A stretch of 64,000 nt of DNA. It comes from Chryseosolibacter sp964532595. Its GTDB lineage: Bacteria > Bacteroidota > Bacteroidia > Cytophagales > Cyclobacteriaceae. Positions 26,835 to 35,343 of the stretch are shown here, piece after piece. How positions within the stretch are numbered: the stretch's first letter is position 1; every line of letters begins with the position of its first letter. Position numbers and translations under genes: made by a program. The notes under the pieces were generated by a model that saw nothing but the letters and a program-made list of their open reading frames with translations, did not search any database and had not been told where the DNA came from. Where the stretch lies: the NCBI GenBank assembly GCA_964532595.1, contig CAZHIQ010000012.1, positions 26,125 to 90,124 on the forward strand. Reading direction: 5' to 3'.

Positions 26835-29432
26835 TTAGTTAACAGTGCAATAGATTTTGTCATAATCGTTGACATCGTCATAAATCTCCTTTCGAAGCAT
26901 TTTCCCCGTGTGATCATAGTAGATCACTACGAACAGTGACGCCTCGCGAATATGTTTTTCAGTAAAAAAGAGAGGTGTCTCAGGATTACCGAGGTTAACA
27001 ACTTCGGAGAATGTCGCAGGAATAAGTTCATCCCCTTGAGCATCAACAACTCCGTAAGACTTGTCTCGCTGCACGATCGCCAGCTTTTCGCCTTTGGTGT
27101 TTCTTAAGGGCGAGACAGCGCGCAGTCCCTGGGCTTTGTAAGTTCCTTCTGCAATATCATAAAAGCTCCATTGCCCCCCACGCCTGACGAGAGCGATAGA
27201 ATCATTCCAATGCTGAACCTCATCAAACTCCAGGCCACTCACTTCCCGATCATCCCAACGACAAAACCCATAAGCTCCTTGTCGATAACACACCGCCCAG
27301 TCACGCGCATAGGGTACTACGTTGCGATCATACCTTGGCTTGATAAGACTTCGCCTGGCCACGTTGTATGCCCCGAAGCGTTTGTTGCGCAATAGTGAAA
27401 TTACCCCATCGCGCACACTTCCAATCGCATCGTATTCTGCGGGTAACAGTGTCTTTCCCTGCAAATCAACAAGTCCCTTTTTATCCCGCTGCGTCACGAC
27501 GAAAACTCCCTGACCTGCATATTCAATCGCGTCAAATGCAGCGGCAAGCACAACATCACCACGCAGGTCATATACAGCATAGTCCCTGCCGCGATGCTGG
27601 ACGGCAAGGAAGGAGGTCGAGTCTCTTCCGGGTATGAAGAGCATACGGGTCGCATGCGGAAATACTCTGGCCCGGAGTCCTTCGAAGTGCACCACAACTG
27701 AATCGCGTCGGTACCCGACCAGGAAAGCGCCTTCTGCCCATAGCGAATCGCAAGCAAGGCCGACCGATTGCAGAGAAGATTGATCGAGCGCGTACCATGC
27801 GCCGTTGTATTTTCCGCCCACCATGCGTCCAGCCACTACATAGCCATTTAACGTCGACGACCGTCGCCCGTTCCGCCCGTAAATCACCCATTTATCACCC
27901 GCCCGCGCTACGGCGCCCGACGCAATCTCCGTAAGACGATGACGATCAAACCGAATCACTGTATTCATGTCGCCATCGACCACTCCTTCGAACTCCCCCG
28001 AACGCCCCCACAACAAACCCTCCATCCACGGTCGCAGTTCGTCGAACGGCTCCGACACGGAGACTGCAAGAGTCTCACCGGATACAATGAGCGCGTCGGG
28101 CGGCGCGATGAAACGTTTCTCTCCGCTTCGAAAAACAATCAGCCCCTGCAGCATGCTAATGTCGTCCCACGTCCGACTGTCCAACTGGCGGCCGGTCAGG
28201 GCATGTAGCGTCCACTGATTTTCCCGCCTTACAGAGAGGAACCGCGAGCCGATTATCCGGGCGTCGTCAACGCTGTCAATGATAAGGTCCCCCGACTTGT
28301 GAATCACCCGCTGTGTATCTCCGGCATCGACGAGAAGAAGCCCAAGTCCAAGGTCATCCCAACGTTCAACCTTTCCATCGTAAATGACACCACCGTTGCG
28401 ACCAATGAGTTTCCCATCCACGAAAAGTACATCGTCAACGATCCCACCACACAGGTAGTCGGCATCGATCTCCTCAAAATCCGGAGCGAGCATCTCAACC
28501 CCCATCGCATCCATAAAGCCGTAGCGGCCATTCGAATAGACGGGAATCCAATAGGTCTCATTCAACTTCAATACATGGTGGAGCGAATCCGTAAGGAAAC
28601 CTTCCGGCCATTCCGGATGGTCCGTATCGGCGAGTATATGAAAGGCCATCGAAGCGGCTTTGCGCGACAAGGGGCTTACCGGATAACGATGCATGAACGA
28701 TATAAACCGTTCTACATTCCCATCGGCCGTCGACCGCTCAAAGATCTGTTTGTACACTTCCTGCCGGTACGGTGAGTCCGGGTGTTCTTCAAGGAATCGG
28801 ATATAGCTGCTTAAACGTTGGTCACGGGTCTTTTCTTCATACAGAAGGCTGTGATAATTCGCCCTTGCATCGTCTGCTCGCTCCGAGTCGGGGTAACGTT
28901 CGATATACCGCTGGAACGCCCGATAAGAATTCTCATTGACAGCATCCTGGTAGGCGACTTCATCCCGCAACCTCCGCGCGAGCACCTGCTGTTCCGCTTG
29001 AGGAAAATGCTGAAGAAACTCCTGGTAGGCCGCTTCCGTATGAATGCGTCGGGCCTCCTCAAACGCAATACTATCAATTCGGGCCCGCTGGCGTACGAAA
29101 AGGAGACTATCAAGGCCGCTTCTAATCAGACGCTCCTTTGAGCGCAACTCGACATGCGTGTAGTCTCTAAGAGCTGTAACCACATAGAAGTAGGAAGAGT
29201 CGAGGTTGTGCTCCGGATTGTCGGGATAAAGAAAGAATAAAGACAGCCCATACCGCGCCGAAGGATTGACTGAGTCTTTGGCCAGCGCCTTCTGAAACCG
29301 TGACTTCGCCCTGTCCCAGCGTTGCTTGTCGATATCCTTGCGCAAAGTTCGTTCAACCGGATTAGCCAACTGACCCGTGGCCACACCCGCGACCAGTAAA
29401 AAAGCGAGAACGAAAATGGTTTCGAGCTTCAC
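26835..29432 (-). CDS. Large exported WG-repeat protein
   Basis: An 865-residue protein. It begins with a signal peptide (KLETIFVLAFLLVAGVATGQ). A helical, TPR-like region (about 25-270) with regularly spaced FQRYIERYPDS and FLEEHPDSP units follows. The rest (about 310-850) is a long array of degenerate WG repeats (YGFMDAMGVEMLAP, YGVVDAQGDELIPA, GLVDLQGKTLLPAEYD), which form beta structure and probably bind protein or carbohydrate. No ATG fits; GTG 29432 starts the signal peptide and lies about 18 bases after a good -7 box. Likely periplasmic or on the outer membrane. Function unknown. Confidence 0.85.
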   Translation of the reverse strand: MKLETIFVLAFLLVAGVATGQLANPVERTLRKDIDKQRWDRAKSRFQKALAKDSVNPSARYGLSLFFLYPDNPEHNLDSSYFYVVTALRDYTHVELRSKERLIRSGLDSLLFVRQRARIDSIAFEEARRIHTEAAYQEFLQHFPQAEQQVLARRLRDEVAYQDAVNENSYRAFQRYIERYPDSERADDARANYHSLLYEEKTRDQRLSSYIRFLEEHPDSPYRQEVYKQIFERSTADGNVERFISFMHRYPVSPLSRKAASMAFHILADTDHPEWPEGFLTDSLHHVLKLNETYWIPVYSNGRYGFMDAMGVEMLAPDFEEIDADYLCGGIVDDVLFVDGKLIGRNGGVIYDGKVERWDDLGLGLLLVDAGDTQRVIHKSGDLIIDSVDDARIIGSRFLSVRRENQWTLHALTGRQLDSRTWDDISMLQGLIVFRSGEKRFIAPPDALIVSGETLAVSVSEPFDELRPWMEGLLWGRSGEFEGVVDGDMNTVIRFDRHRLTEIASGAVARAGDKWVIYGRNGRRSSTLNGYVVAGRMVGGKYNGAWYALDQSSLQSVGLACDSLWAEGAFLVGYRRDSVVVHFEGLRARVFPHATRMLFIPGRDSTSFLAVQHRGRDYAVYDLRGDVVLAAAFDAIEYAGQGVFVVTQRDKKGLVDLQGKTLLPAEYDAIGSVRDGVISLLRNKRFGAYNVARRSLIKPRYDRNVVPYARDWAVCYRQGAYGFCRWDDREVSGLEFDEVQHWNDSIALVRRGGQWSFYDIAEGTYKAQGLRAVSPLRNTKGEKLAIVQRDKSYGVVDAQGDELIPATFSEVVNLGNPETPLFFTEKHIREASLFVVIYYDHTGKMLRKEIYDDVNDYDKIYCTVN

Positions 29433-29449
29433 AAACGTTACTTCATGAT

Positions 29450-29457
29450 CAAAACTA
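29450..29457 (-). promoter_or_regulatory. Candidate -7 box for the WG-repeat gene
   Basis: On the minus strand this reads TAGTTTTG, an exact TAnnTTTG. It lies 17 bases before the GTG at 29432 and supports that start over longer ones. A -33 element at the usual distance is not evident. Confidence 0.45.
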
Positions 29458-29589
29458 CAAACTTCGCAGCAGGTTAGATTACTTGGTAAGACCCTTTTAT
29501 CGTTGCAATTTTGCCCGACTGGGCGATCCAACCGAGCCTATTGCTTACAGGAATAAATTTTGTAAATTTTCCCAAGTAAAGAACACTGC

Positions 29590-31032
29590 ATGGCCAAGTT
29601 AAAGAATATCATCAAGCAACTCTCCGAAAAAGACTTCTCAGCCATCCATAATTCGCTCATTGAAAGCAATGCTGAAAAATCAGCTTACCTTCTCAAGGCC
29701 CTTCGTGAACGTTCTCTTTCAGACAGCAAAATCATGACGGAGTTGGACGTAAATGCCAACGCATACTACACCCTGCGTTCACGTCTCAATCTTAAGATTG
29801 AAGAGTACCTGATGGAGCAACTGGAGAGTCCGCGAACAGACGTGTTGCGGAAAGTGGCCAACGTAAATGAAGTGCTATTTACCAAGAAAAAGGCTATCTC
29901 GATCGCGACCCTCAAAAAGCTTGAAAAGGAACTACTGGACTACGACTTGGCCAACGAATTAACGGTTATTTACAAAGCCCTCAAGCGGCTGAACATCCAT
30001 TCACCCGACTACTTCCAATACTCGCAGTTATACAACCGCCACGTCGCTTACATGCTCGCGGTAGACAAGGCGGAGGATTTGCTTGCAGACTACTTCAAAA
30101 AGTTTGGCGAATATCTTCTAAACGGGGGTGAAATCGAGAAACTGGGCCTCACCCTCGTCATGAAGGAAATGCAAAACGTAGCAAATCTCTATGAATCACA
30201 TCGGCTCTACGTATACCAAAGCTGCATGTATGTCTTTCACCGCTTGTTCGTCGAACCGGAAGAGTCTTCAGGCGATGGCGAACCCATTGAAGACATTTTC
30301 TTGAAAGTCCAGAAGATATTCGAGAGCTATCACCTTGATTCCATCTACTATCACCTGAATCTGGTCTTTGAATTCCTGAAGCTTGAATACTACAACCATT
30401 ACAAGGTGTACAGGCAGGCGGAGAAGTACTTTGAAGAGGTGAACGATGCCTGCGCCAACCTGCTGGTGAATTACTCGAATTATACTTTCCCGGCCCAATT
30501 CCTGATCTCGAAGATAGAGCGCCATCTTCGGAACGGATCGGAAGCCGACCTCTATGCAGAAAACGAGACCGTTTTTGAGGACTACGAGGCCGATCCGCAG
30601 GATGTGCCTAAACACGTGATTTACGTGCTGTATCGCGCATTGTCCTGCTATTACGCTGACAGGTTTGACGAGGCGGCAAAGACCATTAACAATTTGCTCA
30701 ACGAAGTCAGTCTAAAGAAATATCCCTTCGCGCAGCTTGAAACGAAGTCACTTCTTGCCCTGCAATACGTCCTGCTACGCGATTACGAGCTCTTTAATCA
30801 GTTGTCAAATAGCATTCAGCGTCAGATCCGACTTTACGGGAAAGACACCTGCGAGAATATCACTCTGTTTCTTAAGATACTCAAGATCGCTACGAGTGAG
30901 GCCAAAAAGGACAAAGCCAAGAAAATTGCGGCTATTATTCCACGATTGAACAGTGTGCAGGTTGCCTACTTCGCCCCAACACGCCTGATCAAGATGGACG
31001 AAAAGTTCATCAAATTGCTAACGGAAGTCTGA
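29590..31032 (+). CDS. Helical-repeat protein of unknown function
   Basis: A 480-residue soluble protein I do not recognise. It starts MAKLKNIIKQLSEKDFSAIH and appears almost wholly alpha-helical, with TPR/HAT-like stretches (YYHLNLVFEFLKLEYYNHYK, YRALSCYYADRFDEAAKTI). There is no signal peptide, membrane segment or catalytic motif. The first 75 residues, with SDSKIMTELDVNANAYYTLRSRL, resemble a helix-turn-helix and could bind nucleic acid, but this is inference. It is divergent from the WG-repeat gene and followed by an orphan receiver on the other strand. A scaffold or regulator is plausible. Confidence 0.7.
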   Translation: MAKLKNIIKQLSEKDFSAIHNSLIESNAEKSAYLLKALRERSLSDSKIMTELDVNANAYYTLRSRLNLKIEEYLMEQLESPRTDVLRKVANVNEVLFTKKKAISIATLKKLEKELLDYDLANELTVIYKALKRLNIHSPDYFQYSQLYNRHVAYMLAVDKAEDLLADYFKKFGEYLLNGGEIEKLGLTLVMKEMQNVANLYESHRLYVYQSCMYVFHRLFVEPEESSGDGEPIEDIFLKVQKIFESYHLDSIYYHLNLVFEFLKLEYYNHYKVYRQAEKYFEEVNDACANLLVNYSNYTFPAQFLISKIERHLRNGSEADLYAENETVFEDYEADPQDVPKHVIYVLYRALSCYYADRFDEAAKTINNLLNEVSLKKYPFAQLETKSLLALQYVLLRDYELFNQLSNSIQRQIRLYGKDTCENITLFLKILKIATSEAKKDKAKKIAAIIPRLNSVQVAYFAPTRLIKMDEKFIKLLTEV

Positions 31033-31057
31033 GGAATCAAACGGAATCGACCCGATC

Positions 31058-31465
31058 TCAAACATCAAGCTTTATGATGCTATCGTGGGATAGCGGCTTG
31101 TTGAGATAGAGCTTCACGTTTTCATACTTCTTGGACCGATTGAAATCCTGAGGGTTGATGGATGACGTCAGCATCACAATCCGACATTTGTTCTTAACGG
31201 TTTTCGACAGTTTCTCAAACTCGTCCAGAAACTGAAAACCATCCATCAATGGCATGTCGATGTCGAGGAAGATCACATCTGGCAGAACCTGTTCGGCTAC
31301 TTCTAGCTGTTCCATATTGCGCAAGAACTCAATAGCGCTCTTGGCACCGGTATGCGTGTAGATGCTATCCGCGACAGAGGCTGCCTCGATCATTTTCTGA
31401 TTGATAAGATTGTCAATCTCATTATCATCGATCAGCATGACCGCTCTGTATTTCTTTCCAGCCAT
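31058..31465 (-). CDS. Single-domain response regulator
   Basis: A 135-residue CheY-like receiver with no output domain. The acidic pocket is in VMLIDDNEIDN, the phospho-acceptor Asp in IFLDIDMPLMDG, the Thr/Ser in MLTSSINP and the Lys in LNKPLS, so all switch residues are present. It probably relays phosphate within a multi-step pathway or binds a partner on phosphorylation. No kinase gene adjoins it; the nearest one here is the PAS kinase 21 kb away. It lies 3' of the helical-repeat gene, tail to tail. Confidence 0.92.
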   Translation of the reverse strand: MAGKKYRAVMLIDDNEIDNLINQKMIEAASVADSIYTHTGAKSAIEFLRNMEQLEVAEQVLPDVIFLDIDMPLMDGFQFLDEFEKLSKTVKNKCRIVMLTSSINPQDFNRSKKYENVKLYLNKPLSHDSIIKLDV

Positions 31466-31525
31466 AGTCGTCGTGTAGTTGAACGCTTATAAAAATACAC
31501 GTTTGGGTATGAAATCCAAACAGCG

Positions 31526-33067
31526 TTAAACTGCAAACTTTATACCCTGGGCAAGAGGAAGAGATTTTCCGTAGTTGATTGTATTGGTTTGCCTGCGCAT
31601 ATAGTTTTTCCACGCATCGGATCCCGACTCACGTCCACCTCCGGTTTCTTTCTCGCCACCAAACGCTCCGCCGATTTCCGCACCTGAAGTACCGATATTA
31701 ACATTAGCGATACCACAGTCAGATCCGGCGTGCGAGAGGAATGCTTCCGATTCCCGCATATTGTTCGTCATGATAGCTGATGACAGCCCCTGCTTCACGC
31801 CATTGTTGATCGCGATGGCTTCTTCAAGCTCCTTGTAGCGAAGCAAATAGAGAATGGGTGCAAAGGTCTCCTGTTGAACGATCTCGAAATGAGGCTCCAC
31901 TTCCGCAATGACCGGTCGGACGTAACATCCCGACTCATACCCTTTTCCTTCGAGCACACCGCCTTTTACCACGATGTTACCGCCTTCTGCTTTAATCTTC
32001 CGCAAGGCATCGCGGTACATTTTCACAGCTTGCTTATCGATCAGCGGTCCGACATGATTAGCCGGATCCAGTGGATTGCCGATACGCAGCTGCTCATAAG
32101 CCGATACGAGGCGGGACTTCACTTCCTCGTACACATCTTCGTGAATAATGAGTCGACGGGTGGTCGTACAACGCTGCCCCGCAGTACCTACCGCTCCGAA
32201 GAGGGCACCGCGAATAGCGATATCGAGATCGGCATTAGGTGTAATGATGATGGCATTGTTTCCGCCGAGCTCAAGTAAGGTCCGGCCCAGGCGTTCTGCT
32301 GCAGTGCGTGCTACCGCCTTGCCCATACGTACAGAACCGGTTGCCGAAATAAGTCCGATCCGCTCATCGGCCGCGAGCATCTGACCTATCTTATAGTCAC
32401 CATTAACCAGGCATGATACACCTTCAGGAACACCGTTGCGTTCAAAAACCTCTGCAGCGATTTGTTGACATGCTATGGAACACAGCGGAGTTTTTTCCGA
32501 AGGCTTCCATACGCAAGTGTTTCCACATACCCACGCAATCATGCTGTTCCATGACCATACAGCCACCGGGAAATTGAAGGCCGTGATAATGCCGACAACA
32601 CCCAGCGGATGCCACTGTTCGTACATCCTATGCTCAGGACGCTCAGAGTGCATGGTAAGCCCGTGCAGCTGCCGGGAAAGACCCACAGCAAAATCACATA
32701 TATCAATCATCTCCTGAACCTCGCCAAGTCCTTCGGTGTAGCTTTTTCCCATCTCATAGGAGACGAGCTTACCAAGGGGTTCCTTGTATTCGCGGAGGGC
32801 TTCTCCGATTTGACGTACAATTTCGCCACGCTTAGGCGCAGGCCAGCTGCGCCACTCGACAAACGCTTCCGCTGCTGCGGTCACCGCACGGTCATAAGCC
32901 TTCTCATCCGCGAGCTGAACCGTTCCTATGAGTTTCCCGTCGGCCGGAGAAAAAGAATCTATACGGTCGCCTGTTGTCCGCAGCCATGCTGTACCGGTTG
33001 ACACGCCCGGATTGCTTCTTCTTACACCGAGGGTTGATAATGCGTCTTTAATGCCGAAATTTTTCAT
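31526..33067 (-). CDS. ALDH7-type aldehyde dehydrogenase (alpha-aminoadipic semialdehyde dehydrogenase-like)
   Basis: A 513-residue NAD(P)-dependent dehydrogenase of the antiquitin (ALDH7A1/AmaB) branch. The general base is Glu266 in LLELGGN, the nucleophile is Cys300 in GTAGQRCTTTRRL, and the cofactor site includes TAFNFPVAVWSWN. The C-terminal GAFGGEKETGGGRESGSDAWK block is the antiquitin signature. In known cases it oxidises alpha-aminoadipate semialdehyde in lysine breakdown and also detoxifies other aldehydes. No other lysine-degradation gene is nearby, so the physiological role is open. It has its own promoter box. Confidence 0.9.
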   Translation of the reverse strand: MKNFGIKDALSTLGVRRSNPGVSTGTAWLRTTGDRIDSFSPADGKLIGTVQLADEKAYDRAVTAAAEAFVEWRSWPAPKRGEIVRQIGEALREYKEPLGKLVSYEMGKSYTEGLGEVQEMIDICDFAVGLSRQLHGLTMHSERPEHRMYEQWHPLGVVGIITAFNFPVAVWSWNSMIAWVCGNTCVWKPSEKTPLCSIACQQIAAEVFERNGVPEGVSCLVNGDYKIGQMLAADERIGLISATGSVRMGKAVARTAAERLGRTLLELGGNNAIIITPNADLDIAIRGALFGAVGTAGQRCTTTRRLIIHEDVYEEVKSRLVSAYEQLRIGNPLDPANHVGPLIDKQAVKMYRDALRKIKAEGGNIVVKGGVLEGKGYESGCYVRPVIAEVEPHFEIVQQETFAPILYLLRYKELEEAIAINNGVKQGLSSAIMTNNMRESEAFLSHAGSDCGIANVNIGTSGAEIGGAFGGEKETGGGRESGSDAWKNYMRRQTNTINYGKSLPLAQGIKFAV

Positions 33068-33086
33068 GAGTTTTCCGTTAGCGCCC

Positions 33087-33094
33087 CAAAACTA
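33087..33094 (-). promoter_or_regulatory. Candidate -7 box for the ALDH7 gene
   Basis: On the minus strand this reads TAGTTTTG, an exact TAnnTTTG, 19 bases before the dehydrogenase ATG. With the hairpin at 33,136 upstream, it suggests that this gene is transcribed independently of htrA. Confidence 0.5.
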
Positions 33095-33135
33095 AGGATT
33101 TATTTATGGAAATGAATTACCGTCTAAATGAAGAA

Positions 33136-33151
33136 GGCCCCTTTCGGGGCC
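33136..33151 (-). terminator. Hairpin terminator after htrA
   Basis: A GC-only stem (GGCCCC/GGGGCC) with the loop TTTC lies 29 bases beyond the htrA stop. On the minus strand it is followed by TTCTTC, a weak U-tract. It is probably the end of the htrA transcript. Confidence 0.6.
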
Positions 33152-33179
33152 CGGATTACGCATGATTGTCAGAGCAGAA

Positions 33180-34610
33180 CTACCAATCGACACCGTACAC
33201 CGCCTTCTCGCCATTGGGGTAGAAACCCTCGACGAGCATTCCGCCACGCTTGTATTCCAGAATGCGGTTGAGGTCTTCAACATTGTCTACAGGTACCTTA
33301 TCAATGTAGGCAATGATGAACCCTGAACGAATGCCGGCTTCCTTCCATTTCCCGCCCGATACTCTCGCTATCTTTACACCGCCATCGATCATGAACTGGC
33401 TGAGTTCGCGATACGGTATGTCTTCAAACCGACCTCCCCCCAGCTCATAGCTGACCTCCCGGGGCTGAAGAGAAAGATCACCATTGCTGTTCTTTAGTCT
33501 GGCTCTCACCTGTCGCCGATCACCCTGACGGAGGAAAGTAACCGCGATCTCACTCCCCGGCCGGTTCCGCGCAACCCACTCCTGCAATTCAGACACAGAG
33601 TTCACTGAACGATCATCAATTGCAACAATAACATCACCCGGCCGCATCCCTGCTTCCTCGGCTGCGCTACCCCGAAGAACATTGCTCACGTACACTCCCT
33701 GACTCACAGGCAGGCCGTACTGCTCGGCCAGACTCGCATTCACGTCCCCAATGTTGATTCCCAGAAGTCCACGCTGAACCCTTCCAAACTCCAGAAGGTC
33801 GTCCATCACCTTCTTCACCAAACTCACCGGAATGGCAAATGAGTATCCCTGGTAGCTGCCCGACGAGGTGGCAATCGCGGTGTTGATCCCTACCAGCTTG
33901 CCCGCCAGATTAACCAGCGCCCCGCCGCTGTTGCCAGGATTCACCGCTGCATCCGTCTGAATGAAGGCCTCCACGGAGAGTCCACTCCGCTCCTGAAGAA
34001 TACCAATGTTGCGGGCTTTGGCACTCACAATCCCAGCAGTCACCGTCGAATTGAGATCGAAAGGATTACCAATCGCGAGGACCCACTCACCCGGCTGCAA
34101 GAGATCGGAATCTCCATAAGGGATAAAGGGCAGATTGGAAGCGTTCACCTTCAAAAGCGCCAAATCGGTACTGGCATCTGCGCCGATCAGCTTGGCGTAA
34201 AAACGCTGGTTGTTGTTCATCACCACCTCAATATTGGTGGCATCCTCTATCACGTGGTTGTTCGTCACAATGTAGCCATCGTCCGAAATGATAACCCCCG
34301 AACCAGACGAATGTACCGGACGCTCGTACTGCTGAAGAGGATTCAGACTGAAGACCCCCGGCCCATAACCTGTTCGTATATGAACCACTCCCGATACAAC
34401 CCTGTTCGCGGTGTTGAGGAAGTTGATGTGATTGGGGACTTGATAAGATGTGTCTACAGGACGGCCTGTCAGAACCAGCTGCTGTCGCTCCTCAATAGAA
34501 TTATAACTGAGGTTCGAAATACCCAAATAGCGAATCGTAAAGTACGCGCCTAGCACGCCGCCGATCCCCGCTACCAGCACAATAAGTAAAAGAAAGGCCG
34601 AGCGCTTCAT
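33180..34610 (-). CDS. HtrA/DegQ-type periplasmic serine protease
   Basis: A 476-residue envelope protease/chaperone. An N-terminal hydrophobic anchor (7-26) is followed by a trypsin-like domain with catalytic triad His119 (TNNHVIED), Asp149 (STDLALLKV) and Ser228 (NPGNSGGALV). A canonical PDZ domain (about 268-370, with AEEAGMRPGDVIVAIDD) follows, and then a shorter second PDZ-like module (about 400-476, with AGIRSGFIIAYIDKVPV). It degrades or refolds damaged exported proteins. It stands next to an Hsp20 gene, so both may serve stress protection, although a terminator lies between them. Confidence 0.93.
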   Translation of the reverse strand: MKRSAFLLLIVLVAGIGGVLGAYFTIRYLGISNLSYNSIEERQQLVLTGRPVDTSYQVPNHINFLNTANRVVSGVVHIRTGYGPGVFSLNPLQQYERPVHSSGSGVIISDDGYIVTNNHVIEDATNIEVVMNNNQRFYAKLIGADASTDLALLKVNASNLPFIPYGDSDLLQPGEWVLAIGNPFDLNSTVTAGIVSAKARNIGILQERSGLSVEAFIQTDAAVNPGNSGGALVNLAGKLVGINTAIATSSGSYQGYSFAIPVSLVKKVMDDLLEFGRVQRGLLGINIGDVNASLAEQYGLPVSQGVYVSNVLRGSAAEEAGMRPGDVIVAIDDRSVNSVSELQEWVARNRPGSEIAVTFLRQGDRRQVRARLKNSNGDLSLQPREVSYELGGGRFEDIPYRELSQFMIDGGVKIARVSGGKWKEAGIRSGFIIAYIDKVPVDNVEDLNRILEYKRGGMLVEGFYPNGEKAVYGVDW

Positions 34611-34668
34611 ATCAGATCCCTTTATAGGAAAGTTAAACGAATAAAATCAACTATAGGGTTTTAACAAC

Positions 34669-34699
34669 AAAAAAAAGCGCCCCGAACCGGGACGCTTTA
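34669..34699 (-). terminator. Terminator after hsp20
   Basis: On the minus strand an imperfect hairpin (AAGCGTCCCGG pairing with CGGGGCGCTT) is followed by eight T residues. It lies about 50 bases past the hsp20 stop and separates it from htrA. Confidence 0.85.
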
Positions 34700-34745
34700 C
34701 ACCTACTAAACTTAAACCCCTATCTTAATCCTGCAGGTGTGCTGG

Positions 34746-35180
34746 TCAGGCTACTTTTATCGTAGTCTTCTGAAGCTTCTTCTCCGCCTTCGGAATAACC
34801 AGCGACAGAATTCCTTTATCATAGCGTGCCTCGATCCGCTCCTTGTCTACCTCATCCGGAAGGACAAATGAGCGACTGAACGCACCGTACCTTAGTTCGC
34901 GATGACGAAAATCTTTCGACTCAGTCACCTGCTTCCTCTCGCCGGCTACCGTGAGTCGATCGCCATCAACGCTGATCTTGAACTCATCCTTGTCCATGCC
35001 CGGAACAGCAACCTGAAGGGTGAAATCCTTTTCCCTTTCAATGATGTCAACCTGAGGCGAAAACGCATAGGCGGTTCCGCCCGACCGACTAATAGGGTCG
35101 TTGAAAAACCGATCTATCAGGTGGCCAAAGGAAGTTGGAGTAAAATCCGCCCACACAGGGTTATAACGTGTAATGCTCAT
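34746..35180 (-). CDS. Hsp20-family small heat shock protein
   Basis: A 144-residue alpha-crystallin-type chaperone. The short N-terminal arm (ITRYNPVWADFTP) is followed by the alpha-crystallin domain (about 40-130) with VDIIEREKDFTLQVAVPGM, RHRELRYGAFSRSFVLP and IEARYDKGILSLVIPK, and the tail has the usual KK-rich end. It holds unfolding proteins in the cytoplasm without ATP. A perfect 15-base palindrome lies upstream at 35,247, which may be an operator. Confidence 0.95.
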   Translation of the reverse strand: MSITRYNPVWADFTPTSFGHLIDRFFNDPISRSGGTAYAFSPQVDIIEREKDFTLQVAVPGMDKDEFKISVDGDRLTVAGERKQVTESKDFRHRELRYGAFSRSFVLPDEVDKERIEARYDKGILSLVIPKAEKKLQKTTIKVA

Positions 35181-35246
35181 GACTATTGTTGTTTAATGTC
35201 CGAATTCGATTCCCCTCATTGAGAATAACGTGCCGTACACCTTTTC

Positions 35247-35261
35247 AAGACAAATTGTCTT
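35247..35261. promoter_or_regulatory. Perfect palindrome upstream of hsp20
   Basis: AAGACAA-A-TTGTCTT, two 7-base arms around one base, lies 67 bases before the hsp20 ATG on the minus strand. It is not the CIRCE element. It could bind a dimeric repressor or activator of the heat-shock gene, but no matching regulator is in the window. Confidence 0.4.
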
Positions 35262-35343
35262 CTTTCGGAGCAATTGGGGAATTCAAATCAGTCAATATGG
35301 CGCAATAATAGAATTTCTGCCCTTGTAACGGTGGCGAATTGAC

